A DNA stretch of 64,000 bases from Candidatus Aminicenantota bacterium. Lineage in GTDB: Bacteria > Acidobacteriota > Aminicenantia > Aminicenantales > Saccharicenantaceae. Positions 35,842 through 46,302 of the stretch are shown here, one piece after another. The DNA lies in the NCBI GenBank assembly GCA_017999365.1, contig JAGNLW010000006.1, positions 62,001 to 126,000 of the forward strand, written 5' to 3'. The notes below the pieces were generated by a model. The model ran no database searches, had not been told where the DNA came from, and saw only the letters and a list, made by a program, of their open reading frames with translations. The position numbers and the translations under genes were made by a program. Every line of letters begins with the position of its first letter. Position 1 is the first letter of the stretch.

Positions 35842-37152
35842 ATGACGGTCTACAACCTGGTCAGCTTCGCGGGCATCTTCGTCCTGGCCGGCGTGGCCTG
35901 GCTGTTCTCGTCGGACCGCAAGACCGTCAACGCCCGGGTCGTCGCCTGGGGCATCGGGCTCCAGCTCCTCTTCGCCGCCTTCATCTTCGTCGTCCCGGCC
36001 GGGGCCAAGGTCTTCCTGTGGGTCAACGACGCGGTCACGGCCGTGCTCAACACCTCCCTGGCCGGGGTCCGGTTCGTCTTCGGACGGCTGGCCCTGCCGC
36101 CGGGCACGGCCAACGAGGCCGGCGAGCCGTCGCTCGGCTATTTCCTGGCCTTCCAAGGCCTGCCGACCATCATCTTCTTCGCCGCCCTTCTCGGCGCGCT
36201 CTATTATCTCCGGATCCTGCCCTTCTTCGTCCGGCTGTTCGCCCGGATCTTCTCCCGGTCCATGCGGATCAGCGGGGCCGAGGCCCTCTCGGTCTCGGCC
36301 AACATCTTCGTCGGGGTCGAGTCGGCCCTGGTCGTCCGGCCCCACCTCAAGGACATGACCCGCTCCGAGCTGGGGACGATCATCACCGCCGGCATGGGCA
36401 CCATCGCCTCGACCGTCCTGGCCATGTACGTGATGATGCTCCAGAAGTCCGTCCCGACGATCGCCGGACACCTCGTCTCGGCCTCGTTCATCGCCGCCCC
36501 GGCCTGCGTCGTCACGGCCAAGCTGGTCATGCCGGAGACCGAAAGGCCCCTGACCCTCGGCGTCGACGTCAAGCCCCATTACGAGCGCGAGGACAACCTC
36601 CTCCTGGCCGTCATCAACGGGGCGGGGGAGGGCCTCAAGCTCCTCGGCGGCATCGTCACCCTGCTCATCGCCTTCCTGGGCCTCGTGGCCCTGGCCAACC
36701 TGGGCCTCGGCTGGGTGGGCGGGCTCGTCAACGGGCTCTTCGGCTGGCACGTCGTCTGGTCCATCGAGGCCTTTCTCGGCTACCTCTTCTATCCCCTGAC
36801 CCTGGCCATGGGCGTGCCGCCCTCCGACGCCCTGTCGATCGCCAAGGTCCTGGGCGACCGGACCATCCTGACCGAGGTCTTCTCCTACGGCCGCCTGGCC
36901 GAGCTGATGGCCTCCGGCGCCCTCAAGGACCCCCGTTCGGCCATCATCGCCTCCTACGCCCTGTGCGGCTTCGCCCACGTCGCCTCCCTGGCCATCTTCA
37001 TCGGCGGGACGGGGGCGCTCGCGCCGACCCGGGTCAAGGACCTGTCGCGGATCGGCTTCCGGGCCCTGCTCGCGGCCACCCTGGCCTGCCTGATGACCGG
37101 GGCCGTGGCCGGAACGTTCTACACCGGCTCGTCCGTCCTCTTCGGCCGCTGA
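35842..37152 (+). CDS. Concentrative nucleoside transporter (CNT/NupC family)
   Basis: A 436-residue inner-membrane protein with about ten hydrophobic segments. The CNT core motifs are clear: GAEALSVSANIFVGVESALVV and MTRSELGTIITAGMGTIAS, then the FLGYLFYPLTLAMGVPPSD re-entrant region near the second half. CNT proteins import nucleosides using a sodium or proton gradient. A sodium-coupled form would fit the possible sodium-type c-ring in this window, but the coupling ion is not proven. Confidence 0.9.
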   Translation: MTVYNLVSFAGIFVLAGVAWLFSSDRKTVNARVVAWGIGLQLLFAAFIFVVPAGAKVFLWVNDAVTAVLNTSLAGVRFVFGRLALPPGTANEAGEPSLGYFLAFQGLPTIIFFAALLGALYYLRILPFFVRLFARIFSRSMRISGAEALSVSANIFVGVESALVVRPHLKDMTRSELGTIITAGMGTIASTVLAMYVMMLQKSVPTIAGHLVSASFIAAPACVVTAKLVMPETERPLTLGVDVKPHYEREDNLLLAVINGAGEGLKLLGGIVTLLIAFLGLVALANLGLGWVGGLVNGLFGWHVVWSIEAFLGYLFYPLTLAMGVPPSDALSIAKVLGDRTILTEVFSYGRLAELMASGALKDPRSAIIASYALCGFAHVASLAIFIGGTGALAPTRVKDLSRIGFRALLAATLACLMTGAVAGTFYTGSSVLFGR

Positions 37153-37200
37153 GTGGGACGATCCGGCCGCGCCGGGCGTCCTTAAGAGGCGGAGGAGGCC

Positions 37201-38304
37201 GTGAGCGACCGGGACCTGTGCTGGCTGGCCCTGCATCTCCTGTTCCACGGGCCGTCGGCCGCCGCCCGGCGGCTCCTGGGGCGGTTCCCCGACGTCGCCG
37301 GCGTCTTCCGGGCCGGCCGGGCCGATCTCGACGGCCTCCGCCTGGATCCCGGGGCGGTCGAGGCCGTCGTCTCGGGCCGGGCCCTCGAGGCGGCGGCCCG
37401 GGAATTGGAAAAAACGGCGGGGAAAGCGTATACTCTCTTGACCTTGGCGGACCCGGGATACCCGGGCCGTCTGAAAGAGATCTTCGACCCTCCCTTCGTC
37501 CTGTTCTGCGAGGGCGATCCGGAGGCGCTTGGGATTCCCGCCGTGGCCGTCGTCGGGGCCCGGCGGCCCACCCCTTACGGGCGGGCCGTCGCCGAACGGC
37601 TGGCCGCCGACCTGGCCGGCCGCGGCTGTGTGGTCGTCAGCGGGTTGGCCGCGGGCATCGACGCCTGCGCCCATCGGGGGGCTCTTCGCCAAGGGAGGAC
37701 GGTGGCCGTGCTCGGTTCGGGTTTGGACGTCATCTACCCGTGGGAGAACCGCGCCCTGGCCCGGGACATCGCCGGGCGGGGGGCGGTCGTGTCGGAGTAC
37801 GCCCTCGGCACCCCGCCGCTCGCGGAGCACTTCCCCGTCCGCAACCGGATCATCAGCGGCCTGGCCCTGGGCCTGGTCGTGGTCGAGGCGGCCCGCAAGA
37901 GCGGCTCGCTCATCACGGCCCACCTGGCCCTGTCCCAGGACCGCGAGGTCATGGCCGTCCCGGGCAACGTGACCTCCGAGCTGAGCGTCGGGCCCAACGC
38001 CCTCATCCGCGAGGGCGCCCGCCCGGTCGGGTCTTGGGAGGACGTGGCCGAGGCCCTGCCGTCGCCGTGGGGGGAGATTCTCCTTGCGCGGGACGGCGGG
38101 AAAGAGGAGAATAGCGCCGCTTCTCTGAGCCGGGACGAGCGCCGGCTCCTGGACGAGCTGGCCGTCGACGCGTCCACGCCGGTCGACGAGCTGGCCGAGC
38201 GGACGGGCCTGGCCGTCCCCGTCCTGTTGGCGCTCCTGCTCGGCCTCGAGCTGAAGGGCGCCGTCGTCCAGCGGCCCGGGAAAGAGTTCCAGAGGAGAAT
38301 GTAA
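37201..38304 (+). CDS. dprA: DNA processing protein DprA
   Basis: 367 residues, GTG start behind GGAGG. It loads RecA on incoming single-stranded DNA during transformation. A helical N-terminal region is followed by the Rossmann-type DprA core (AVVGARRPTPYGRAVA, then SGLAAGIDACAHRGAL, LGSGLDVIYPWEN and EAARKSGSLITAHLAL) and a C-terminal winged-helix-like domain (about 300-360). It directly precedes topA, as in many bacteria, and a comEA-like gene lies a few genes downstream. A promoter-like TTGGAA-18-TATACT sits inside the gene at 37405-37434. Confidence 0.93.
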   Translation: MSDRDLCWLALHLLFHGPSAAARRLLGRFPDVAGVFRAGRADLDGLRLDPGAVEAVVSGRALEAAARELEKTAGKAYTLLTLADPGYPGRLKEIFDPPFVLFCEGDPEALGIPAVAVVGARRPTPYGRAVAERLAADLAGRGCVVVSGLAAGIDACAHRGALRQGRTVAVLGSGLDVIYPWENRALARDIAGRGAVVSEYALGTPPLAEHFPVRNRIISGLALGLVVVEAARKSGSLITAHLALSQDREVMAVPGNVTSELSVGPNALIREGARPVGSWEDVAEALPSPWGEILLARDGGKEENSAASLSRDERRLLDELAVDASTPVDELAERTGLAVPVLLALLLGLELKGAVVQRPGKEFQRRM

Positions 38305-40704
38305 TTGGGGACATCACTCGTCATCGTCGAATCGCCGGCCAAGGCCAAGACCGTCAACCATTATTTGGGCAAGGACTTCACGGTCAAGGCCTCGATGGGC
38401 CACGTCCGCGACCTGCCCAAGAAGAAGCTGGGGGTCGACGTCGAGAAGGACTTCGAGCCGACCTACGAGGTCATCCCCGACAAGAAGAAGATCGTGGCCG
38501 AGCTGCGCAAGGCGGCCCGGGAGAGCGAGCGGGTCATCCTAGCCGCCGACCCCGACCGCGAGGGCGAGGCCATCTCCTGGCACCTCAGCCAGCTCCTCGG
38601 CGAGGACAACCCGAACATCGTCCGGGCCACCTTCCACGAGATCACCGAGGAGGGCGTCAAGGCCGCCTTCGAGCGGCTGGGCCAGGTCGACCTCAACCTG
38701 CTGGACGCCCAGCAGACCCGCCGCGTCCTCGACCGGCTGGTCGGCTACCGTATCAGCCCGCTGCTCTGGAAGAAGATCGCCCGGGGCCTGTCGGCCGGGC
38801 GGGTCCAGTCCGTCGCCCTGCGGCTGATCGTCGACCGGGAGAAGGAGATCAAGGCCTTCCAGCCCGAGGAGTATTGGCCGGTCGCGGCCCGTCTCGAGGC
38901 CGCCGAGCCGCCGGCCTTCAAGGCCGCCCTGACCAAGATCGAGGGCAAGAAGGCCAAGATCGCCAACGCCGAGCAGGCCAGGATCGTCCGCGAAGAGTGC
39001 GAACGGGCGCCGTTCGTCCTCGACAAGGTCCAGATCAAGCCCAAGCTCAAACATCCCGGCCCGCCCTACATCACCAGCACTCTCCAGCAGGACGGCTTCC
39101 GGCTGCTGCGCTTCCCGGTCAAGAAGACGATGTTCGTGGCCCAGAAGCTCTACGAAGGCATGCCCATCGGCGAGCTCGGCCAGACCGGCCTCATCACCTA
39201 CATGCGTACCGACTCCTTCCGCGTCTCGGACACGGCCCAAGCCGCGGCCCGGGCCTTCATCGAGCAGAGTTACCCCGCGACCGTCGGCCCGGCCAAAACG
39301 GCCGATCTCCCGGCCCCTCCCGAGACTTCCGACGGACACCGATCCCCCTATGTCCCGGCCAAGCCGAACGTCTACGTCAGCAAGAAGAAGACCCAGGACG
39401 CCCACGAGGCCATCCGGCCGGCCCACATCGAGCTGACGCCCGAGAAGGTCAAGCCCTTCCTCAAGAAGGAGGAGTACGACCTTTACAAGCTCATCTGGCG
39501 GAAGTTCATCGCCTCGCAGATGGCCCCGGCCAAAGTCGAGGAGACGGCCTTCGACATCTCCTGCGGCCGCTACCTCTTCCAGGCCAAGGGCGAGGTCGTC
39601 AAGTTCGACGGCTTCCTGGCCGTCTGGCCCAACGGAGGCGGGGACAAGGAAGTCCTGCCCAAGGCCGCCGAGGGCGAGACGCTCAAGCTCCTCGAGCTCG
39701 AGATGAAGCAGAAGTTCACCGAGCCGCCGGCCCGCTTCACCGAGGGCACGCTGGTCAAGGAGCTGGAGGCCCGGGGCATCGGGCGGCCGAGCACGTACGC
39801 CCCGACGATCGCCACCATCCAGAGCCGGACCTACGTCGTCAAGGAGGAGGGCAAGTTCCGGCCGACCGAGCTGGGCATGTACGTCACCGACTTCCTGGTC
39901 AAGCACTTCGCCAAGCTCATGGAATACAAGTTCACCGCCCACATGGAGGAGGAGCTCGACCAGATCTCCGAGGGCGCCCGCAAGGGCGTCGACAGCCTCA
40001 AGGAGTACTACGCCCTGCTCGAGACCTACCTCAAGGCCGGCGGCGAGACCGAGGGCGTCAAGCAGACGGGCATCCCGCTCGACGAGAAATGCCCCAAGTG
40101 CGGCGCGGCCCTGGTCGTCAAGGGCGGCCGGTTCGGCCGCTTCAAGGCCTGCTCCGCCTACCCCGAGTGCAAATTCCGCGAGAGCCTGGACAAGCGGGAG
40201 TCCAAGCCCCTCGACGAGAAGTGCCCCGAGTGCGGCTCGCCGCTCGAGCAGAAGTTCGGCCGCTTCGGGCCCTTCGTGGCCTGCTCGAGCTACCCCAAGT
40301 GCAAGTACATCAAGAAGGACGTCAAGGACACGGGCATCGCCTGCCCGCTCGGCTGCGGCGGCAAGATCCTGCGCCGCAAGACCCGCAAGGGCAAGCTCTT
40401 CTTCGGCTGCAGCCATTACCCGAAGTGCACCTTCGCCTCGTGGGACGAGCCCGTCGACCGGGCCTGCCCGCTCTGCGGGGCCAAGATCCTCTACAAGAAG
40501 AACCTCATCAAGGGCGAGCCCTACATCCACTGCAAGACCGAGAAGTGCGCCTTCAAGGAAGCGGCGCCCCGGGACAAGATCTGGGACAAGGCGGCCGAGG
40601 GCGGCGCCCCCGCCGCCGGTCCGGCTGGGACGGACGCGGCGGCCCCGGCCGGGCCGGAGGGGCCGTCGGGGACGGACGGCGGCGATGGACAGGGAAATCG
40701 CTGA
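38305..40704 (+). CDS. topA: DNA topoisomerase I
   Basis: Type IA topoisomerase that relaxes negative supercoils, 799 residues. TTG start with GGAG upstream, directly after the dprA stop. The Toprim domain opens with LVIVESPAKAKTVNHYLG and carries ADPDREGEAISWHL. The active-site Tyr is in GLITYMRTDSFRVS near residue 300. The C-terminus has four CxxC-type zinc ribbons between about 595 and 755 (CPKCGAAL, CPECGSPL, CPLGCGGK and CPLCGAKI), then an Ala/Pro/Gly-rich tail. The end overlaps xerC by 20 bases. Confidence 0.96.
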   Translation: MGTSLVIVESPAKAKTVNHYLGKDFTVKASMGHVRDLPKKKLGVDVEKDFEPTYEVIPDKKKIVAELRKAARESERVILAADPDREGEAISWHLSQLLGEDNPNIVRATFHEITEEGVKAAFERLGQVDLNLLDAQQTRRVLDRLVGYRISPLLWKKIARGLSAGRVQSVALRLIVDREKEIKAFQPEEYWPVAARLEAAEPPAFKAALTKIEGKKAKIANAEQARIVREECERAPFVLDKVQIKPKLKHPGPPYITSTLQQDGFRLLRFPVKKTMFVAQKLYEGMPIGELGQTGLITYMRTDSFRVSDTAQAAARAFIEQSYPATVGPAKTADLPAPPETSDGHRSPYVPAKPNVYVSKKKTQDAHEAIRPAHIELTPEKVKPFLKKEEYDLYKLIWRKFIASQMAPAKVEETAFDISCGRYLFQAKGEVVKFDGFLAVWPNGGGDKEVLPKAAEGETLKLLELEMKQKFTEPPARFTEGTLVKELEARGIGRPSTYAPTIATIQSRTYVVKEEGKFRPTELGMYVTDFLVKHFAKLMEYKFTAHMEEELDQISEGARKGVDSLKEYYALLETYLKAGGETEGVKQTGIPLDEKCPKCGAALVVKGGRFGRFKACSAYPECKFRESLDKRESKPLDEKCPECGSPLEQKFGRFGPFVACSSYPKCKYIKKDVKDTGIACPLGCGGKILRRKTRKGKLFFGCSHYPKCTFASWDEPVDRACPLCGAKILYKKNLIKGEPYIHCKTEKCAFKEAAPRDKIWDKAAEGGAPAAGPAGTDAAAPAGPEGPSGTDGGDGQGNR

Positions 40705-41569
40705 GTTCCTGGACTACCTGAGGCACGAGAAGAACGCCTCGCCCCACACCGTCGCCGGCTACGGACGCGACCTTCGCCAGGTCGCGGCCTACCTCAAGGA
40801 GCGGGAGGTCCGCTGGGACCGGGCCGGCAACGTCGTCCTGCGCGGCTTCCTGGCCGAGCTCCACGAGCTGAAGCGCCGCAAGACGACCGTCGGCCGCAAG
40901 CTGGCCGCCCTGCGCTCCTTCTACGCCTTCGCCGTCCGCAAGAAGTGGCTGGCCGACAACCCGGCCGCCCTGCTGGCGACGCCGCGGCAGGAGAAGCGCG
41001 TGCCCTCGTTCCTGTCCGAGGACGAGACGGCCGCCCTGCTCGACCTGCCCCGCTCGGACGACCCCCTCGACCTGCGCGACCGGGCCATCCTGGAGCTGTT
41101 CTACGCGACCGGGGTCCGCGTCTCGGAGCTCGTCGGCATCGAGCCGGACGACCTCCACTTCGGGGAGCGACTGGTGCGGGTCCGCGGCAAGGGCAAGAAG
41201 GAGCGCATCGTCCCCTTCGGCGGCAAGGCCCTGGCGGCCCTGGAGGACTACCGCCGGGCCCGGCCCGGGCTCCTGAAGGACGGCGGGGACGGCCGGGCCT
41301 TTTTCCTGAACTACCGCGGCGGCCGGCTGACGACGCGGTCGGTCCAGCGGATGGTCCGCAAGTGCATCCGCCGGACGGCCGTGGCCCGCAAGATCAGCCC
41401 CCATTCCCTGCGCCACTCCTTCGCCTCCCACCTCCTCGGGCGGGGCGCCGACCTGCGCGTCATCCAGGAGCTCCTGGGCCACGCCAGCCTGGCCACGACC
41501 CAGAAGTACACCCACGTCGACCTCCAGCAGCTGCTCACGGTCTACAAGAAGAGCCATCCCCGGTCCTGA
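40685..41569 (+). CDS. xerC: Tyrosine recombinase XerC/XerD type
   Basis: 294 residues. An N-terminal SAM-like core-binding domain (about 1-90) is followed by a catalytic domain with all residues: Arg in GVRVSELVG, Lys in GKGKKERIVPFG, HxxR in HSLRHSFASHLL, His in LGHASLATTQ and Tyr in KYTHVD. Xer enzymes resolve chromosome dimers at dif. Position after topA favours XerC over XerD; a second Xer protein is not in the window. The start lies inside the end of topA. Confidence 0.9.
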   Translation: MDREIAEFLDYLRHEKNASPHTVAGYGRDLRQVAAYLKEREVRWDRAGNVVLRGFLAELHELKRRKTTVGRKLAALRSFYAFAVRKKWLADNPAALLATPRQEKRVPSFLSEDETAALLDLPRSDDPLDLRDRAILELFYATGVRVSELVGIEPDDLHFGERLVRVRGKGKKERIVPFGGKALAALEDYRRARPGLLKDGGDGRAFFLNYRGGRLTTRSVQRMVRKCIRRTAVARKISPHSLRHSFASHLLGRGADLRVIQELLGHASLATTQKYTHVDLQQLLTVYKKSHPRS

Positions 41570-41731
41570 GCCCGGGCGGCGGCCCCGTCGCCTGACCCGT
41601 AGGTCAACCGGAGTTCCCGGAGAGCGCCCTTTCCGTCCACGGCGCTTGACGGGCGCGCCGCCGGCTCCCCCGTAACCGGCACAAAACAAAGGAAGAGAGG
41701 ACGGGACGGGTGTGGCACGAAGGGCGCATCG

Positions 41732-41751
41732 GGACTCCGCGAAAGGAGTCC
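41732..41751 (+). promoter_or_regulatory. Hairpin burying the comEA-like ribosome site
   Basis: A perfect seven-base stem, GGACTCC (41732-41738) and GGAGTCC (41745-41751), encloses the loop GCGAAA. The 3' arm contains the GGAG ribosome site used by ATG 41757. The rest of the 41570-41756 spacer has a TTGACG at 41646 without a good -10 box, and nothing else clear. Confidence 0.55.
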
Positions 41752-42036
41752 TCATCATGTTCACCACCAAGCACCGGGCCCTGGCGCTGGCCCTGGCGGC
41801 GGCCGTCCTGGCCGTCGCGTTCGCGCCGGCCTACGCCCAGTCGGGCGCGCCCAAGGCCAAGGTCAACATCAACACGGCCCCGGCCTCGGACCTCGAGACC
41901 CTGCCCCGGATCGGGCCCAAGGTCGCCCAGCGGATCGTCGACTTCCGGACCAAGAACGGGAACTTCAAGAAGGTCGAGGAGATCATGAAGGTCCAGGGGA
42001 TCGGCGAGAAGGTCTACGAGCAGATCAAGGACCTGA

Positions 42037-42697
<661 letters not shown>

Positions 42698-42705
<8 letters not shown>

Positions 42706-43345
42706 TCTTGAGCTCTTCGATGTCGGCCAGCTCGAGCAGGCCCTGGTTGAACTCCTGCTCCTTCTCTTCGGAAGCCGAGAAGGCGAAGGTCAACAGGTAG
42801 GAGGCGCCCTCCTGCTTCATGGCCAGGCGCTCGAGCCGGACGCCGTGGTGGAGGGCCAGCTTGCGCAGGCTCGACAGGATGTAGGGCCGGGCCTTGGCCT
42901 TGAGGTGGTAGTGGAACTGCGACTTGTGGAGGTAGGAGGCCTCGATCTTGCCGAACAGGAGCAGGGTCGTGATGGTCAGGGCGGTGAAGATCAGGGCCGG
43001 CACGTAGTAGCCGGCGCCGATGACCAGGCCCAGGCCGGCGACGAGCCAGAGCGTCGAGGCCGTGGTCAGCCCGGCGATGGTGCCGCGGGCCTGCAGGATG
43101 GTGCCCGCGCCGAGGAAGCCCATTCCCGTGATGACCCCCGCGGCCATGCGGACGAGGGTGTCGGGCGATCCGCCCTTGCCCTGGACCAGGAGCACGGCCA
43201 GGGTCATCATCATGGTCGAGCCGACGCAGACGAGGATGTTGGTCCGGAAGCCGGCCGGCTTCTGGCTGGCCTCCCGCTCGAGGCCGATGAGCCCGCCCAA
43301 GGCGATGGCCAGGACGAGCTTGAGAAGGGTCGCGAGGATGTCCAT
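42698..43345 (-). CDS. MgtC/SapB-family membrane protein
   Basis: 215 residues. Four or five N-terminal transmembrane segments contain the MgtC pattern LIGLEREASQKPAGFRTNILVCVGS, then GVITGMGFLGAGTIL and TTASTLWLVAGLGL. A cytoplasmic ACT-like C-terminal domain (about 145-215) follows. In enteric pathogens MgtC inhibits ATP synthase and aids growth at low Mg2+; most bacterial relatives are uncharacterised. A TTGACA-17-TACAAA promoter ends six bases before the ATG, predicting a leaderless mRNA. Confidence 0.87.
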
Positions 43346-43351
43346 GGCGCC

Positions 43352-43380
43352 TTTGTAGCATCGGCCGGGGAGGTTGTCAA
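43352..43380 (-). promoter_or_regulatory. mgtC promoter, predicted leaderless
   Basis: Minus strand: full-consensus -35 TTGACA (43380-43375), 17-base spacer ending in TGC, -10 TACAAA (43357-43352), then six bases to the ATG at 43345. The expected +1 coincides with the A of the start codon. Its -35 overlaps the eno promoter's -35 on the other strand. Confidence 0.72.
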
Positions 43381-43403
43381 TCGCGGTCCCTCTCTGATAG
43401 AAT
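43374..43403 (+). promoter_or_regulatory. eno promoter
   Basis: TTGTCA (43374-43379), 18-base spacer, TAGAAT (43398-43403) with a TGn extension. An AGGAGG ribosome site and the ATG at 43433 follow. The -35 shares five bases with the divergent mgtC -35. Confidence 0.6.
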
Positions 43404-43405
43404 GA

Positions 43406-44716
<1,311 letters not shown>

Positions 44717-44750
44717 ACGACCCGGCTCGCCGGGCCGAACGCCAAAACAC

Positions 44751-44780
44751 TTGACAGGACAGGTCCCGAGGGTGTTAAAT
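44751..44780 (+). promoter_or_regulatory. Promoter of the rrf2-pst operon
   Basis: Full-consensus -35 TTGACA (44751-44756), 18-base spacer, and a moderate -10 TTAAAT (44775-44780). The expected +1 is near 44787, inside the operator described next. Confidence 0.65.
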
Positions 44781-44809
44781 GACTAAGTCTATTGAGTTAG
44801 TCAACTAAC
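44780..44809 (+). promoter_or_regulatory. Inverted-repeat operator over the rrf2 transcription start
   Basis: TGACTAA (44780-44786) and TTAGTCA (44797-44803) form a perfect inverted repeat with a ten-base spacer. The second arm is also half of a tighter repeat, GTTAGT (44796-44801) and ACTAAC (44804-44809), two bases apart. AT-rich inverted repeats at or just after the -10 are typical Rrf2-family targets, so autoregulation by the next gene is likely (inference). Confidence 0.6.
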
Positions 44810-44860
44810 AGTCCGGGACACGGTCCGGAAAGGCCCGGGTCCCGGGGGCGAGGAGGCGCG

Positions 44861-45313
44861 ATGCGGCTTTCGACCAAGGGCGAATATGCCAGCCGGGCCA
44901 TGCTGGAGCTCTCGCGGCGGTACGACGGCGGACCCGTCCACAGCCGGCAGATCTCCGAGGCACAAGAGATCCCGCCCCGCTTCCTCGAGCAGATCCTGCT
45001 TCTCCTGAAGCGGGCCGGCTACCTCAAGAGCCGCAAGGGCCAGAAGGGCGGCTACGTACTCGCAAAGCCTCCCGACAAGATCAACGTCGCCGAGGTCATC
45101 CGGGTCATGGACGGCCCGCTGGCCCCCATCGACTGCGTCAGCGTCATGGCCCACGAGCCCTGCCCCATGGAGGGCACCTGCGGCCTGCGCTGGCTGTGGA
45201 AGGACGTCCGCGACGCGGTGGCCGAGATCCTCGAGCGGACGACGTTCGCCGACCTCGTGCGCAAGAGCGCGCCCGCGGTCCCCGGCGCGGGCAAGAGGGG
45301 AGGCCGGCCATGA
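44861..45313 (+). CDS. Rrf2-family transcriptional regulator, probable Fe-S sensor
   Basis: 150 residues. The N-terminal winged helix has the family start MRLSTKGEYASRAMLELS, recognition-helix region RFLEQILLLLKRAGYLKS and wing GQKGGYVLAKPP. Three cysteines, C92, C101 and C107, sit where IscR-type proteins bind an Fe-S cluster (E. coli IscR 92, 98, 104), though the first gap is longer. It is the first gene of the pst-type operon, overlapping the substrate-binding protein gene (ATGA), and is preceded by a perfect inverted repeat at its own promoter. Confidence 0.88.
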   Translation: MRLSTKGEYASRAMLELSRRYDGGPVHSRQISEAQEIPPRFLEQILLLLKRAGYLKSRKGQKGGYVLAKPPDKINVAEVIRVMDGPLAPIDCVSVMAHEPCPMEGTCGLRWLWKDVRDAVAEILERTTFADLVRKSAPAVPGAGKRGGRP

Positions 45314-46302
45314 CGCGCCGCGCCCCGACCTCCCTCGGTCTCGCCCTCCTCCTCGGCCTCGCGGCCGCGACGGCCGTCCCGGCCGCCCCCGGTCCACCCC
45401 AGAAGACAGCGCCCGCCGTCCGGGGCAGCCTGTCCCTCTCCGGCGCCTGGGCCCTCTATCCCTTGGCTATCCGCTGGCAGGAAGAGTACCAGAAGGTCCG
45501 CCCGGGCGTCTCGATCGACGTCCAGGCCGGCGGGGCGGGCAAGGGCATCGCCGACGCCCTGGCCGGCGTCGTCGACATCGGCATGGTCTCGCGCGAGATC
45601 AATCCGGCCGAGCTGTCGAAGGGCGCCGTCCCCCTGGCGGTGGCCAAGGACGCCGTCGTCGTCACCCTCAGCCGCAAGAACCCGTTCCTCGAAGAGATCC
45701 TCCGCCGCGGCCTGCGCAAGGAAGACCTGGCCGCCGTCTGGATCGGCCGGACGGTCACGACCTGGGAGGAGCTTCTGGGACGGAAGGGCCGGACGCCCCT
45801 GCACGTCTTCACCCGCTCGGACGCCTGCGGCGCCGCGGAGACCTGGGCCGCCTACCTCGGCGGCCACCAGGAGGACCTGGGCGGCGTCGGCGTCTACGGC
45901 GACCCGGGGCTGGCCGAGGCCGTCCGGCGCGATCCGCTGGCCGTCGGCTTCAACAACGTCAACTTCGCCTACGACGCCAAGACCCTGGTCCCCGTGGCCG
46001 GCCTGGCCGTCGGTCCCCTCGACCTCGACCGGAGCGGCGCCCTCGAACCGGCCGAACGGGTCTACGCGACCCGCGATGACCTGACCCGGGCCATCGCCGC
46101 CGGCGTCTACCCCTCGCCGCCCGCGCGCGATCTCTATTTCGTCGTCAAGGGCGCTCCCTCCCGGCCCCTGCTGGCCGATTTCCTCGAGTGGGTCCTCGTC
46201 GAGGGCCAGAGATACGTCGGCGAGATGGGCTACATCGCCGTCGGCCCGGACCGCATCGCCGCGGGCCTGGCCTCGGTCCGCGCGGGCGCGGGGAGAAAAT
46301 GA
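45310..46302 (+). CDS. PstS-like ABC transporter substrate-binding protein
   Basis: 330 residues with an N-terminal signal peptide (about 1-25) and a PBP-like fold of the PstS type (VQAGGAGKGIADAL, then DIGMVSREI). The ligand loops differ from classical PstS: the usual GSTS-like loop reads SGAWALYPL, and the usual GSGTR-like loop reads TRSDACGAAETWA. The partners downstream are clearly pstC/A/B-like. The substrate is probably phosphate, but these changed loops leave room for another oxyanion. No lipobox Cys is visible, so it is likely a soluble periplasmic protein. Confidence 0.8.
   Translation: MTRRAPTSLGLALLLGLAAATAVPAAPGPPQKTAPAVRGSLSLSGAWALYPLAIRWQEEYQKVRPGVSIDVQAGGAGKGIADALAGVVDIGMVSREINPAELSKGAVPLAVAKDAVVVTLSRKNPFLEEILRRGLRKEDLAAVWIGRTVTTWEELLGRKGRTPLHVFTRSDACGAAETWAAYLGGHQEDLGGVGVYGDPGLAEAVRRDPLAVGFNNVNFAYDAKTLVPVAGLAVGPLDLDRSGALEPAERVYATRDDLTRAIAAGVYPSPPARDLYFVVKGAPSRPLLADFLEWVLVEGQRYVGEMGYIAVGPDRIAAGLASVRAGAGRK

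Noticed and set aside
40685..41569. Phage or transposon integrase
   Set aside because: The protein has the Xer length and motifs, overlaps topA in a standard housekeeping order, and no att sites, phage genes or composition shift are present.
44721..44734. Terminator after eno
   Set aside because: The CCCGG/CCGGG hairpin has only five pairs and no T-tract follows.
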